64,000 bases of DNA, taken from positions 1,550,001 through 1,614,000 of the forward strand of contig NZ_CP088081.1 in assembly GCF_021049305.1 (NCBI RefSeq), given 5' to 3'. The number at the start of each line of letters is the position of its first letter. The first letter of the stretch is position 1. Of the stretch, positions 1 to 10,668 are shown piece after piece. This stretch comes from Ideonella dechloratans. GTDB taxonomy: Bacteria; Pseudomonadota; Gammaproteobacteria; Burkholderiales; Burkholderiaceae_C. The notes under the pieces were generated by a model. That model was not told the origin of the DNA. It saw only the letters and a list, made by a program, of their open reading frames with translations, and did not search any database. The position numbers were made by a program, and so were the translations under genes.

Positions 1-2
1 TG

Positions 3-1342
<1,340 letters not shown>

Positions 1343-1346
<4 letters not shown>

Positions 1347-4297
1347 CGGCACCGCAGCAGCCCCTCGTGCCGCCGGCGACCGCGGCCGTGGACGTGAGCG
1401 CCCTGGTGGTGCCCGAAGGCGCCTCGCTCCCGTGGTTCGCCGCGGTGCTGGAGCACTCCGAGGTCGCGCTGGTGCTGGCGCAGGCCCAGGGCGTGCGCTA
1501 CGCCAATCCGGCCGCCCGCCGTCTGCTGGGCTGGGACGGCAGCCCGCTGGAGGGCCACCAGCTCTCCGACTGGGTGGCGCCCGAGGACCGGCCGCGCATC
1601 GCCGAGCAGTTGCGTCGGCGCCTGGGAGGCCAGTCGGGCCAGTTCTGGGAGGTGCAGGGCCTGCGCCGGGACGGCAGCCGATTCGATGTGCGTCTCTGTG
1701 GCCAGCCTGTCGTGGTGGACGGGCAGCCGGCCGATCTGGTGACCCTGTTCGATGTCAGCGAGACCCGCCAGGCCCTGCGCCAGGCGCAGTGGAACGCAGA
1801 GCTGCTGGACCACAGCGAGCAGCTGTCCCGCTCGGGGTCCTACGTGCTGGCCTGGCCCGAGGGCCGCCTGCGGCCCTCGGCCGGGCTGCGTCAGCTGGTG
1901 GGCACCCTGGCCGATGCCGGCGCCGCCGACCCGGACGAGGCCTGGGCCTGGGTGGCCCCGGAAGATCGCATCCGGGTGATGCAGGCCTGGCGCGAGGCCC
2001 GACCCGACCAGCCCTTCCAGCTCCAGCACCGGGCCCTGGGCGCCGAGGGCCAATGGTTGCAAGTGGTGCACCGCGGCGTGCTGCACACGCAGACGCCGGG
2101 CGACACCCCGCAAGGCATCGGGCTGGTGCAGGACATCACCCGCCAGCACGAGGCCGAGCAGAAGGTGCAGACCCTGGCCCAGTACGACGTGCTCACCGGT
2201 CTGCCCAACCGGGCCCACTTCATCCAGCAGCTGGCCGCGCGCATGCAGATCGCCCGATGGGACCGCAGCGGCTTTGTGCTGACGGTGGTGGAACTGCCCC
2301 AGCTGCAGGAGTTGCGTGTCACCCTGGGCCACGAGGCCGCCCAGACCGTGCTGCGCACGCTGGCCCAGCGGCTGCAACAGCAGGCGCAAGAGCAGGAGCT
2401 GGTGGCGCGGGTCAGCGGCCAGGGCCTGGCCCTGATGGGCCGGGCGGCGCCCGAGGTCCAACCCGAGGCCGCTCTGGAGCAGGCGCACCAGCTGCGCAAG
2501 TGGCTGCAAGCCCCCATGCTGATCGATGCGGCCGAGGTCCTGCCCCGCTGCCGCATCGGGCTGGCCATGTTCCCCGGCGATGGCCAGGACGGTGCCACCC
2601 TGCTGGAGGCGGCGGAGAAGGCCTGCGCACTGGCCGACGAGGCCGGCGGCGTGGCCTTCGCCCGCGCGGAGGCCCATGCCCATGCGCTGCGCGAGATGCA
2701 GATGGCCAGCGCGCTGCGCCATGCCCTGGAGCGCCAGGAACTGCGCCTGGTCTACCAGCCCCAGGTGTCGCTGAGCAGCGGGGCCATCGTCGGTCTGGAG
2801 GCCCTGGCGCGCTGGCACTCGCCGCAATGGGGCGAGGTGCCACCCACCGAATTCATCGGCGTGGCCGAGCGCAGCGGTCTGATCGGCGCGCTGGGCCAAT
2901 GGGTGCTGGACACCGCCTGCCGCCAATGGGTGACCTGGCGGGCCGCCGGCCTTCAGGCCCCGCGGGTGGCGGTGAACGTGTCACCCCACCAGCTGCGCCG
3001 GGGTGATCTGGCCCTGGCCGTGCAGCGCGTGCTGCTGGACACCGGCATGGACCCGCGGGGCCTGGGCATCGAGCTGACCGAGAGCGCGGTGATGGACGAC
3101 CCGGCCCGGGCCGGTCAGGCGCTCAGCGAGTTGCGAGCCCTGGGCGTCGAGGTGGCGCTGGACGACTTCGGCACGGGCTACTCCAGCCTGGCCTGCCTGC
3201 GCAGCCTGCCCATCGATGTGGTCAAGCTCGACCGCAGCTTCGTGAGCGACCTGGACAGCGCACCCGAGAGCATGGCCCTGACCCGGGCCATCCTGACCAT
3301 GGCCCACGGGCTGGGCATGCAGGTGCTGGCCGAGGGCGTGGAGAACGAGGAGCAACTCAACCTGCTGCGGTCCAAGGGCTGCGACCTGATCCAGGGCTAC
3401 TGGTTCAGCCCCCCCGTGGCCGCCGAGGCCCTCGCCGAACGCCTGGCCACCGGCTGGCGCCTGGCCGCGCGGCATCTCTCCCGCGACGACGGCCGCCGCA
3501 CCCTGCTGCTGGTGGACGACGAGGACAACATCCTGTCCGCGCTCAGGCGCCTGCTGCGCCGCGACGGCTACGAGATCCTGACCGCCCGCAACGGCGAAGA
3601 GGCCCTGCGCCGCCTGGCCGAGCACCCGGTGGACGTGATCCTGAGCGACCAGCGCATGCCCGGCATGACGGGGGTGGAGCTGCTGCACCGTGCCGCGGCC
3701 CTGTACCCGGACACCGTGCGCATGACCCTGTCGGGCTTCACCGATCTGCAGTCCATCATCGATGCCGTCAACGAAGGCGCCATCTACAAGTTCCTGACCA
3801 AGCCCTGGGACGACGACCGCCTGCGGGCCCATGTGGCCGAGGCCTTCCGGCGCAAGGGCATGGCCGACGAGAACCGGCGGCTGAGCACCGAGGTCGAGAC
3901 CACCAACGCCTTGATGGCCCATGTGAACAGCCAGCTCAGCGCCGCGCTGGACCGCCAGCGCGAGCAGGCCCTGCTGCTGCAGGCCAGCGTGGGGGGCGTG
4001 CGGGAGATCCTGGACAGCCTGCCGCTGGCGGTCATCGGCGTCGATCCCGACGGGCTGCTGGTCTATGCCAACGCCCAGGCCCACCGGCTGTTCCCGCCCG
4101 AGACGCTGGCGCTGGGCGTGCCTGCCCGCGCCGGCATGCCGGGTCTGGCTTCGGCCGGCAGCCAGGAGCACTGCGAGATCCAGGGCCAGGCTTGCCGCGT
4201 CTGGCGCCATCGGTTGGGCGCCGAGTCCGGGGCCTGGCGGGGCGACGTGCTGATCTGCCTTCCCATTTCCGAGGACCTCTGCCATGAATCCGCCTGA
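1343..4297 (+). CDS. PAS-GGDEF(degenerate)-EAL-receiver-PAS signalling protein
   Basis: 984 residues with at least five domains: PAS-type sensors (about 25-140 and 150-265), a GGDEF fold (275-440), an EAL domain (452-700), a response-regulator receiver (717-840) and a C-terminal PAS-like segment (from about 888). The GGDEF signature is replaced by SGQGL, so it should not make c-di-GMP. The EAL domain keeps GLEALARW, VNVSPHQL, ELTES, DDFGTGYSS, KLDRSFV and AEGVEN, so an active c-di-GMP phosphodiesterase is expected. The receiver has LSDQRMPGM (phosphoacceptor Asp) and the TKPW switch lysine seen in RpfG-like receivers. It is coupled to the upstream kinase by an ATGA overlap, which makes that kinase the natural phosphodonor. 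Confidence 0.92.
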
Positions 4298-4463
4298 CGC
4301 GCCGCCTGCACCGGTGCCCGGCCCGCCCGCTGCGGCCGGGCCCGTGCACCCTCCGGGTGAGGACCGCCTGGCCCACCTGTTCCGCCACAGCCTGTGCGAG
4401 GGGCGGCTCCACCCGCTCTACCCCTTGCTGCGCAAGTACCGGCAGGAGGCCGGTCAGCCATGA
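4284..4463 (+). CDS. small 59-residue protein between EAL and HDOD genes
   Basis: An ATG at 4284 opens a 59-codon frame ending at the TGA at 4461-4463. It overlaps the end of the EAL gene by 14 bases and the start of the HDOD gene by an ATGA. The first 25 residues are Pro/Ala-rich. The rest (EDRLAHLFRHSLCEGRLH then PLYPLLRKYRQEAG) looks like amphipathic helix. Being exactly bridged between two coupled genes favours real translation, if only as a coupling device. I recognise no family. It is too short and compositionally biased to exclude a chance frame. Confidence 0.5.
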   Translation: MNPPDAPPAPVPGPPAAAGPVHPPGEDRLAHLFRHSLCEGRLHPLYPLLRKYRQEAGQP

Positions 4464-5317
4464 GCACCGCCGCCATCTCGCTGGACAAGGTCCAGTCCTG
4501 CGTCGACGCTTTGCCGGCCCTGCCGCAGGCCGTGCGCGAGGTCATGCAGGCCCTGCAGCGGGACGATGTCTCCGTGGAGCGCAGCGTCCACCTGATCGAA
4601 CAGGACCAGTCCCTGGCCGCCCGCACGCTGCGGGTGGCCAACTCGGCCTTCTACGGCATGTCAGGGCGGGTCGGCCGCATCGGCGATGCCGTCACCCTGC
4701 TGGGCCTGCGGGCCGTCTCCGGCGTGCTGCTGGCCGTCTCCTTCACCCACGGCCTGGACACCCTGCGCTGCAGCGGCTTCAGCTTTCGCAGCTACTGGCG
4801 ACACAGCATGGCCACCGCACTGGCGGCCCGCCTGCTGGCGCCGCGCCTGCGGCTGGACCCCGACGAAGGTTTCGTGGCGGGGCTGCTGCACGACATCGGC
4901 AAGCTGGTGCTGGCCGCGCACTTCCCGGCCGAAGGCGCCCAGGCCCTGGCCCTGGCCCGCAGCGCCGATGTGTCGGATGTCGAGGCCGAGCGGGCGACCC
5001 TGGGGCTGAGCCATGCCGAGATCGGCGCGGTGCTGGTGCGCCACTGGCGCTTCCCGGCCGAAGTGGCGCAGGCCGTTGAACACCACCATCAGCCCACCGC
5101 TGCTGCCGATCCGGCCGCACGCAGTCTCGCCGAGTTGATCGAGGTGGCCAACGCCGTGGCCCATGCACTGGACCTGGCCGAGGACCCGCTGGAGGTCGTG
5201 CCGCCACTGGATCCGGCCCTCTGGCTGCGGCTGGACCTGAGCGACGCTGCGGCCCTGGCCCTGCTGGCCGGGGTGGAGCGGGGCGTGGACGACATGTGCC
5301 GTGCCCTGACCCTGTGA
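4460..5317 (+). CDS. HDOD domain signalling protein
   Basis: 285 residues from ATG 4460. A longer frame exists from 4394, but the 4460 start fits the HDOD N-terminus (SLDKVQSCVDALPALPQAV) and overlaps the small upstream ORF by ATGA. HDOD proteins are output domains related to HD phosphohydrolases; many have lost catalysis and act as scaffolds under two-component or c-di-GMP control. The characteristic region LLHDIGKLVLAAHFP (about residues 140-155) keeps an HD pair, so hydrolase activity cannot be dismissed. The gene belongs to the kinase/EAL operon, which suggests it relays that signal. Confidence 0.88.
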   Translation: MSTAAISLDKVQSCVDALPALPQAVREVMQALQRDDVSVERSVHLIEQDQSLAARTLRVANSAFYGMSGRVGRIGDAVTLLGLRAVSGVLLAVSFTHGLDTLRCSGFSFRSYWRHSMATALAARLLAPRLRLDPDEGFVAGLLHDIGKLVLAAHFPAEGAQALALARSADVSDVEAERATLGLSHAEIGAVLVRHWRFPAEVAQAVEHHHQPTAAADPAARSLAELIEVANAVAHALDLAEDPLEVVPPLDPALWLRLDLSDAAALALLAGVERGVDDMCRALTL

Positions 5318-5355
5318 TGCGGCACCCTGATGCCTGAGTGACCCTGGAGACGACC

Positions 5356-5910
5356 ATGCCCCGACTGCTGCTGGTGGACGACGAACCTTCCCAGCTCAAG
5401 GCCCTGCAGCGCACCCTGCGCGGCCTGTGCCCCGACCTGCACCTGGATCTGGCGTTGGGCGCGGAGGAAGCCCTGGCCCATGTGCGGGCCCGGACCCATG
5501 ACGTGATCGTGGCCGACCTGCGCATGCCCGGCATGGACGGCCTGGCCCTGCTGGGCGAGGCCGCGCGCTGGCAGCCGCTGGCGGTGGCCATGCTGCTGAC
5601 CGGCGTGGCGGACTTCGGCACCGCGCAGCGGGCCCTCAACGAAGCCGGCGTCTTCCGCTACCTCACCAAGCCCTGGGAGCCCGAGATGCTGCGCAGCCAG
5701 GTGCGCACGGCCTTGGCCGAATTCCAGCGGCGGGCGACCCAGCAGGCGCAGGCCACGGCCTGGCAGGCCGGGCAGGGCCAGCTCACGCCCCAGGAGTTGG
5801 AGCGACTGCGGTTGGAGCAGGAGGAGCCCGGCCTGACCCATGTGGAATGGGCCGATGACGGTGCGGTGCTGATGCCGGCCCTGGATGCCGACCTGTCCGC
5901 CCCGCGCTGA
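5356..5910 (+). CDS. single-domain response regulator (receiver)
   Basis: 184 residues. The ATG at 5356 is chosen over an in-frame GTG at 5338 because GGAG lies 7 bases upstream and the receiver begins MPRLLLVDDE. The acidic pair is D8/D9, the phosphoacceptor D54 lies in VADLRMPGMDG, and the switch lysine is in LTKPW. It lacks a DNA-binding or enzymatic output. After residue 120 there is a helical, Gln-rich tail and an acidic C-terminus. It follows the HDOD gene by 38 bases and most likely takes phosphate from one of the cluster's kinases. The receiver is of the same KPW type as in the EAL protein. Confidence 0.9.
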   Translation: MPRLLLVDDEPSQLKALQRTLRGLCPDLHLDLALGAEEALAHVRARTHDVIVADLRMPGMDGLALLGEAARWQPLAVAMLLTGVADFGTAQRALNEAGVFRYLTKPWEPEMLRSQVRTALAEFQRRATQQAQATAWQAGQGQLTPQELERLRLEQEEPGLTHVEWADDGAVLMPALDADLSAPR

Positions 5911-5922
5911 CCTGGGGGCTGC

Positions 5923-5935
5923 GGGGGGGGGGGGG
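5923..5935. repeat. poly-G tract (G13)
   Basis: Thirteen consecutive G between the receiver stop (5910) and the diguanylate cyclase start (6027). A second run, eight C, lies at 6016-6023 directly before that start codon. Tracts this long are slippage-prone and could tune expression of the cyclase, or could simply be an assembly weak spot. Confidence 0.85.
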
Positions 5936-6026
5936 TGTCGCGTCTGCCTGTCAAGTTTCCGGCCCCGCCGGCCGATATGACGAACAGCATCCGAAGCGGG
6001 TGCATTGAACCCTCGCCCCCCCCTTC

Positions 6027-8108
6027 ATGCGCGCCATTTCCCCACCATCCGCCGCGCACGTCACCTCCCGGTGGCGTGGGTGGATGCCTGCGCGCTGGCG
6101 CGGCTCGCTGCTGCTGCGGCTCACCCTCGGGTCGCTGCTGGTCGGCGTGCTGGCCACAGCCATGATCTCGGGCCTGCTGATCCGCGACGCCGAGCGGGAG
6201 ACCGAAGCCCGGGTGCGGCAGGTCGTGCTGCAGGACGCGGTGCACGGGGCGGCCGCCCTGTCGCGGCGGCTGATCGAGCGGCAGCAAAGTCTGCAGGCCG
6301 CCGCGCAGACGGTGCGCGATCCCGCGCGCTGGGACGCCTCCAGCGACGCCCATCCCGGCCTGGCCGTGATGTTCGACGACATCTTCGTGGCCGACCCGCA
6401 GGGGCGGGTCTTCCCCTCGCCCAATGACGATCCGCCACTCGGCATCCCGCCGGGGGCCCTGGCCCGGCAGGCCGGCTTCCTCACCACGGTCCAGGAAGCC
6501 CGCCCCCTGATCTGGTTGCTGCAGAGCGACGGCATCTCGCCGGGCCGGCCCGGGGCCGCCACCGCGGGTGCGCTCGCGGTCTTCACCGAGCCGGTGCTCC
6601 GCGCGGGCCATGTGCAGGCCGTCCTCGGGGGCGTGCTGCGGCTGGGTCGCACCGGGCTGATGGGCGATGTGGTCGAGGCCGGCCCCGACTTCGGCGAGGG
6701 GGCGATTTCCCAGCTGCTGGCGGTCACCGATGGCCAGGGGCGCCGCCTGGTGGAGGGCGAGGCGGCACCGGGCGTGTCGCCTGCGGCCTCCGCGCAGTGC
6801 TTGTCCGAGGCCATGCGCCGGTGGCGGGCCCAGGGCAGCCCGGTGGAGCCTGCCGGCGTGGTCTGGCTCGACGGCGACCAGATCGTGGTGGCCGCGGGTG
6901 TTCCGGGGCCGGACTGGGTGGTCTGGCGAGCCTATTCCCGTGCCGTGATGGTGGCCCCGCTGGACGTGCTGCGCGAGCGCTCGCTGCGCTGGGCGCTGGG
7001 CACCTGGGCGGGCCTGTCGCTGGTGCTGTTGCTCTACCTGGGCTGGCAGCTCAGTCCGCTGGCCAAGCTGGAGCGGCGCGTGGTGGCTCTGCTCGATGGC
7101 GCACAGGCTGCTGACGAGGGCTGGCCGATCGCGCGTGGCGAGATCGGTGCGCTCAGCGCCACCCTGCACAGCGTGGCCCTGGCGCTGGCGGACAAGGACA
7201 ACGAGAACCGGCAGCTGCTGGAGCGGCTGGAGAGCGTGATGGCGGCCGCCCCGCTGGGCCTGGCCTTCCTGCGGGGCGACCGGCTGAGCCTGGTCAACGC
7301 CGAGATGGCCCGCCTGCTGGGCTACGAGCCACGGGCGCTGAGCGGCCTGCCCGCCCGCGTGCTGCTGGCCGATGCCGGCGAGGCCGACCGGGTGCTGGGC
7401 GCCATCCAGGGCGCGCTGCGCACCGGCCAGGCCTATGTGGGCGAGCACCGCTTCCTGCGCCTGCAGGGCAGCAGCTTCTGGGGCCAGCTGCACGCCAGCG
7501 AGGTGCGGCCGGGCGAGCCCGAGGCCGGCATGGTCTGGACCCTCAGCGACATCACGACCCAGGTGCAGTCGCGCCATCAGCTGGAATGGTCCGCCACCCA
7601 CGATGCGCTGACCGGCCTGCTCAACCGCCGGGGCTTCGAGGAGCGCATGGCGCGCTTTGTCGAGGGCCGGCAGCGTCGCCCCACGGCCCTGCTCATCATC
7701 GACCTGGACCATTTCAAGCCCATCAACGACAGCGAGGGCCACCCCGCCGGCGACGCCATGCTGCAGGCGGTGGCCGCGGCCCTGAGCGAGGGCGTGCGGG
7801 CCAGCGACGCGGTGGGGCGGCTGGGAGGCGACGAATTCGCGGTGCTGCTGGAAGGCTGCCCGCCCCAGTGGGCCCAGCGGCTGGCGCAGAAGCTGCTGGA
7901 ACGGGTGCAGGCCGCGCGCGTGCCCTGGAACGGGCGCGTGCTGCAGGTCGGCGCCAGCATCGGCCTGGCCATGTGGGACGAGCGCATGGGCAGCGCCCAG
8001 CGCTGGAACCACGCAGCGGACCAAGCCTGCTACGAGGCCAAGCGCTCAGGCCGGGCGGCGGTGCGGTGCAGCAGCGCCGAGGCGCTGGACGAAGCCCTGC
8101 CGGGCTGA
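6027..8108 (+). CDS. membrane diguanylate cyclase with PAS domain
   Basis: 693 residues that should make c-di-GMP from two GTP. A membrane segment (about 25-50) is followed by a periplasmic sensor region of roughly 270 residues, a second membrane segment (about 325-344), a HAMP-like linker, a PAS domain (about 400-510) and a GGDEF domain (520-680). The active-site loop is intact GGDEF, and RASD lies five residues before it, a canonical inhibitory I-site, so product feedback is expected. No good ribosome site precedes ATG 6027; ATG 6084, after a GT-rich stretch, is an alternative. The G13 tract lies 92 bases upstream. It acts opposite to the EAL protein in the same cluster. Confidence 0.92.
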   Translation: MRAISPPSAAHVTSRWRGWMPARWRGSLLLRLTLGSLLVGVLATAMISGLLIRDAERETEARVRQVVLQDAVHGAAALSRRLIERQQSLQAAAQTVRDPARWDASSDAHPGLAVMFDDIFVADPQGRVFPSPNDDPPLGIPPGALARQAGFLTTVQEARPLIWLLQSDGISPGRPGAATAGALAVFTEPVLRAGHVQAVLGGVLRLGRTGLMGDVVEAGPDFGEGAISQLLAVTDGQGRRLVEGEAAPGVSPAASAQCLSEAMRRWRAQGSPVEPAGVVWLDGDQIVVAAGVPGPDWVVWRAYSRAVMVAPLDVLRERSLRWALGTWAGLSLVLLLYLGWQLSPLAKLERRVVALLDGAQAADEGWPIARGEIGALSATLHSVALALADKDNENRQLLERLESVMAAAPLGLAFLRGDRLSLVNAEMARLLGYEPRALSGLPARVLLADAGEADRVLGAIQGALRTGQAYVGEHRFLRLQGSSFWGQLHASEVRPGEPEAGMVWTLSDITTQVQSRHQLEWSATHDALTGLLNRRGFEERMARFVEGRQRRPTALLIIDLDHFKPINDSEGHPAGDAMLQAVAAALSEGVRASDAVGRLGGDEFAVLLEGCPPQWAQRLAQKLLERVQAARVPWNGRVLQVGASIGLAMWDERMGSAQRWNHAADQACYEAKRSGRAAVRCSSAEALDEALPG

Positions 8109-8118
8109 GCGGGCTTCT

Positions 8119-8853
8119 TCAGGCCTTCAGGAACAGCCCGATCGTCAGGGCCACGCCCAGGGCCACGATGGCCATGCGCAGCAGCCGCTCGTTGACGCGG
8201 TGCAGGGCCCAGGCCCCGGCCAGGCCGCCCACCATCGCACCCGCGCCCAGCACCAGGGCCTGCAGCCAGTGCACCTGGGGCGACAGCACGAACAGCGCCA
8301 CCGCCGAGGCGTTCATCACGCCGGCCAGCGCGTTCTTGGTGGCGCCGGCATTGCGGGTGGCCATGCCGGCCATGGTCAGTGCTGCCAGCATCAGAAAGCC
8401 GATGCCGCCGCCGAAGTAGCCGCCATAGATCGCGATCAGGAACTGCGCCACGCCCGCGCCCACCGGGCCCAGATGGGCCCCGTCGGCCCCGGGCTTGCGG
8501 AAGAAACTGCCCCAGGCGAACACCGTGGTGGCGAACAGCACCAGCCAAGGCACCAGCCGGGCGAAGATCGAGGAGGGCGTGTTCAGCAGCAGCAGGCCGC
8601 CCAGCGCACCGCCCACCAGACTCAGGATGAACAGGGCCTTGAAGGGCAGGGGGCCGCAGCCGCTGACCATCTTGCGCCCGGCCAGGCCGGAGCTGACCTG
8701 CCCGGGGAACAGGGCGACGGTGGAGGTGATGTTGGCCGCCAGCGGCGACATGCCGGTGAGCATCAGGGCCGGCAGGGTGACGAAGGAGCCACCGCCCGCC
8801 AGGGCGTTTTGCAGGCCGGCCCACAGGCCGGCCACCAGGACGATCCACAGCAT
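8119..8853 (-). CDS. TauE/SafE family membrane permease
   Basis: 244 residues, nearly all hydrophobic, with about seven to eight predicted membrane helices. It has the family's Gly-rich signature near the N-terminus (GLWAGLQNALAGGGSFVTLP) and a second half beginning around YGGYFGGGIGFLML. TauE/SafE proteins export or import sulfonates, sulfite and related organic anions; the substrate cannot be read from sequence. It ends 10 bases from the cyclase stop (convergent) and lies downstream of the HiPIP and MFS genes on the same strand. Confidence 0.9.
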   Translation of the reverse strand: MLWIVLVAGLWAGLQNALAGGGSFVTLPALMLTGMSPLAANITSTVALFPGQVSSGLAGRKMVSGCGPLPFKALFILSLVGGALGGLLLLNTPSSIFARLVPWLVLFATTVFAWGSFFRKPGADGAHLGPVGAGVAQFLIAIYGGYFGGGIGFLMLAALTMAGMATRNAGATKNALAGVMNASAVALFVLSPQVHWLQALVLGAGAMVGGLAGAWALHRVNERLLRMAIVALGVALTIGLFLKA

Positions 8854-8887
8854 CGGGAATTCCGCAGAGAGAGGGGGAAAGGGGAGA

Positions 8888-9217
8888 TCAGGGGGCCTTG
8901 GGCTTCCAGGCCGAGCACCAGCCCGCGGCCTTCACCTCGACCCCGTAGAACAGCTGGCAGCCGCCCTGGCTGTCGGCGGCCTCACCGCCGTACAGCTCGC
9001 AGTTGCGGCAGGTCTGGCCGGGGGCGTACTGGGTGAAGCGCTGGCGGTCCACCCGCAGCGCGTCGGCCACATAGCCCAGTTGCCGGGCGGTCGGGTTGTC
9101 TTCCTGCAGCAGCGGCAGCGATTGCGCCTGGGCGCCCAGTGGCGACAGGCCGACCGCAGGCAGGCAGACCGCAGGCAGAGCGCGCAACAAGGTGCGGCGG
9201 GTGGGGTGGTGGGGCAT
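8888..9217 (-). CDS. high-potential iron-sulfur protein (HiPIP)
   Basis: 109 residues. The N-terminus has a Tat-type signal (TRRTLLRA then a hydrophobic stretch ending GAQAQ). The mature part has the four cluster ligands C70, C73, C87 and C101 in the HiPIP pattern, ending GWCSAW. HiPIPs are periplasmic one-electron carriers with a 4Fe-4S cluster exported folded by Tat. They feed photosynthetic reaction centres or terminal oxidases in purple bacteria and relatives. The gene lies 34 bases from the TauE gene and 32 from the MFS gene, so the three may be co-transcribed. Confidence 0.93.
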   Translation of the reverse strand: MPHHPTRRTLLRALPAVCLPAVGLSPLGAQAQSLPLLQEDNPTARQLGYVADALRVDRQRFTQYAPGQTCRNCELYGGEAADSQGGCQLFYGVEVKAAGWCSAWKPKAP

Positions 9218-9249
9218 GTCCGTCCTGGTGGGGTGGGGCGCACCGGCCG

Positions 9250-10530
9250 TCAGGCTGCGGTCGCACCCAGGGCCTTGGCGTGGCTGCGCGAGCGTACGAC
9301 AAGCAGCGCCCCGGCGAAGACCAGCAGCCCCAAGACCCCGATGCCTGCTTCGACATTCAGCATGGTGGCCATGCCCCAGCGGTCATAGGCCTGGCCGTCG
9401 ATCCAGGTCACGTAGCCGATGGGCACGTTCGACAGCGAGGCCATGATGTTGTACTTGGTGGCGGCGGCACCACGGCCGATGACCTCCAGCACCAGGGCCG
9501 AGAAGCCGGCGTAGGCCATGCCCACCGCCACGTTGTAGGCGCTGGCCAGCACGATGAAGCTCGTCTCGCTCTTGGGCGCCAGGGCCATCACCACCGCCAG
9601 CACCACCTGCAGCAGGCCGAACAGGCAGTAGGCCGTCTTGCGCTCCAGCCGGTCGCAGACCCAGCCGCCCAGCAGGCAGCCCGCGGCCGAGGCCAGCCCG
9701 CCCAGGCCGCCGTTGACCAAGGCCACCGTGTTGGCGCTGGCATGCCAGTCGCCCGCCATCACCGACCAGAGGTTGGACACCGCGCCGCTGCCGATGGGCA
9801 GGAAGCAGACGATCAGGGCCAGCAGGCCCGAGCGCGAGGCGATGACCGACCACAGGTCGCCCCACAGCCCCCAGAGCACGCCCTTGAAACGGGCCAGCAC
9901 GCTGGCGTGGGCCGCGCGCGATTCATGCGGCGTCTTGGCCGGCTCCGGCAGAAACAGCAGCGGCACGCAGCTCAGCACGCACAGCGCGGCCATCACCCAG
10001 CCCGAGGCCAGCACCGAGACCTGCCAGTCCTGCACCAGCCACAGGGCCAGGCCGCCACCCAGCGCCCCGCCGCCCAGGTTGCCGGCCTGGAACCAGCCGG
10101 CAGCGCGCCCCTTTTCCTCGTCGGCGGTGCTGTGGGCCATCAGGCTGTCCACCGCCATGCCGGAGACGGTGCTGGTGACATTGGTGATCAGCATCACCAC
10201 CGTCAGCGCGCCCCAGTGCAGCGCATCGCGCGAGAACCAGGCCATGCTCACCATGCCCAGGCCGGTCACCAGGGTGGAGGCCAGGTACCAGTGGCGCCGC
10301 GTCCAGCTCAGGTCGACCAGCGGTGCCCACAGGAACTTCCAGGTGTTGGGCACGTAGCTCAGGGCGATCAGGCCAGCGATGGCGGCGGCCGAGATGCCCG
10401 CCTGCTTCAGTTCGTAGGCCAGGGCCACGCCCAGAAAACCGCCCACCAGCCCGAAGGGCACGATCAGCACCATGAAGATCCACGGCGGGGCCGAAGGGCT
10501 GGCGTGCGGGGCGGCGGAGTGGGAGGCCAT
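9250..10530 (-). CDS. MFS transporter, AmpG/PAT-like
   Basis: 426 residues from ATG 10530. The frame extends further upstream, but that part is Gly/Arg-rich shadow coding. About 12 hydrophobic helices are seen, with the short charged loop WTRRHWYLAS after helix 2-3 and a D-R-L-E-R-K motif midway. The order of helices and motifs resembles the AmpG/PAT branch, which imports muropeptides or acyl-CoA-like compounds. The assignment to that branch is by overall feel, so the substrate is unknown. It is the first gene of the minus-strand MFS-HiPIP-TauE group. Confidence 0.85.
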   Translation of the reverse strand: MASHSAAPHASPSAPPWIFMVLIVPFGLVGGFLGVALAYELKQAGISAAAIAGLIALSYVPNTWKFLWAPLVDLSWTRRHWYLASTLVTGLGMVSMAWFSRDALHWGALTVVMLITNVTSTVSGMAVDSLMAHSTADEEKGRAAGWFQAGNLGGGALGGGLALWLVQDWQVSVLASGWVMAALCVLSCVPLLFLPEPAKTPHESRAAHASVLARFKGVLWGLWGDLWSVIASRSGLLALIVCFLPIGSGAVSNLWSVMAGDWHASANTVALVNGGLGGLASAAGCLLGGWVCDRLERKTAYCLFGLLQVVLAVVMALAPKSETSFIVLASAYNVAVGMAYAGFSALVLEVIGRGAAATKYNIMASLSNVPIGYVTWIDGQAYDRWGMATMLNVEAGIGVLGLLVFAGALLVVRSRSHAKALGATAA

Positions 10531-10638
10531 GGTGCTTGCGGGGGACAGCTGTGAAGCCGCGGATGGTAGCCGGCGGCCGGGCTCGGGTCCTTCCCCAGTT
10601 CCCCTGGGGCGCCGCCGGCTCCCGTCCGCGCGGCCCCG

Positions 10639-10644
10639 TAAAAT
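10639..10644 (+). promoter_or_regulatory. possible -10 element ahead of DUF3348 locus
   Basis: TAAAAT lies 25 bases before the GTG start of the DUF3348 gene, followed by an unusual T6 stretch. No convincing -35 is visible. It is the only AT-rich spot in the 138-base divergent gap and the likely promoter for the four-gene locus. Confidence 0.3.
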
Positions 10645-10668
10645 CAGGGGTTTTTTCCGTCCGCACCC

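Noticed and set aside
5658..8024. 788-codon minus-strand frame
   Set aside because: Antisense to the diguanylate cyclase and receiver genes, with Gln/His/Arg-rich nonsense composition.
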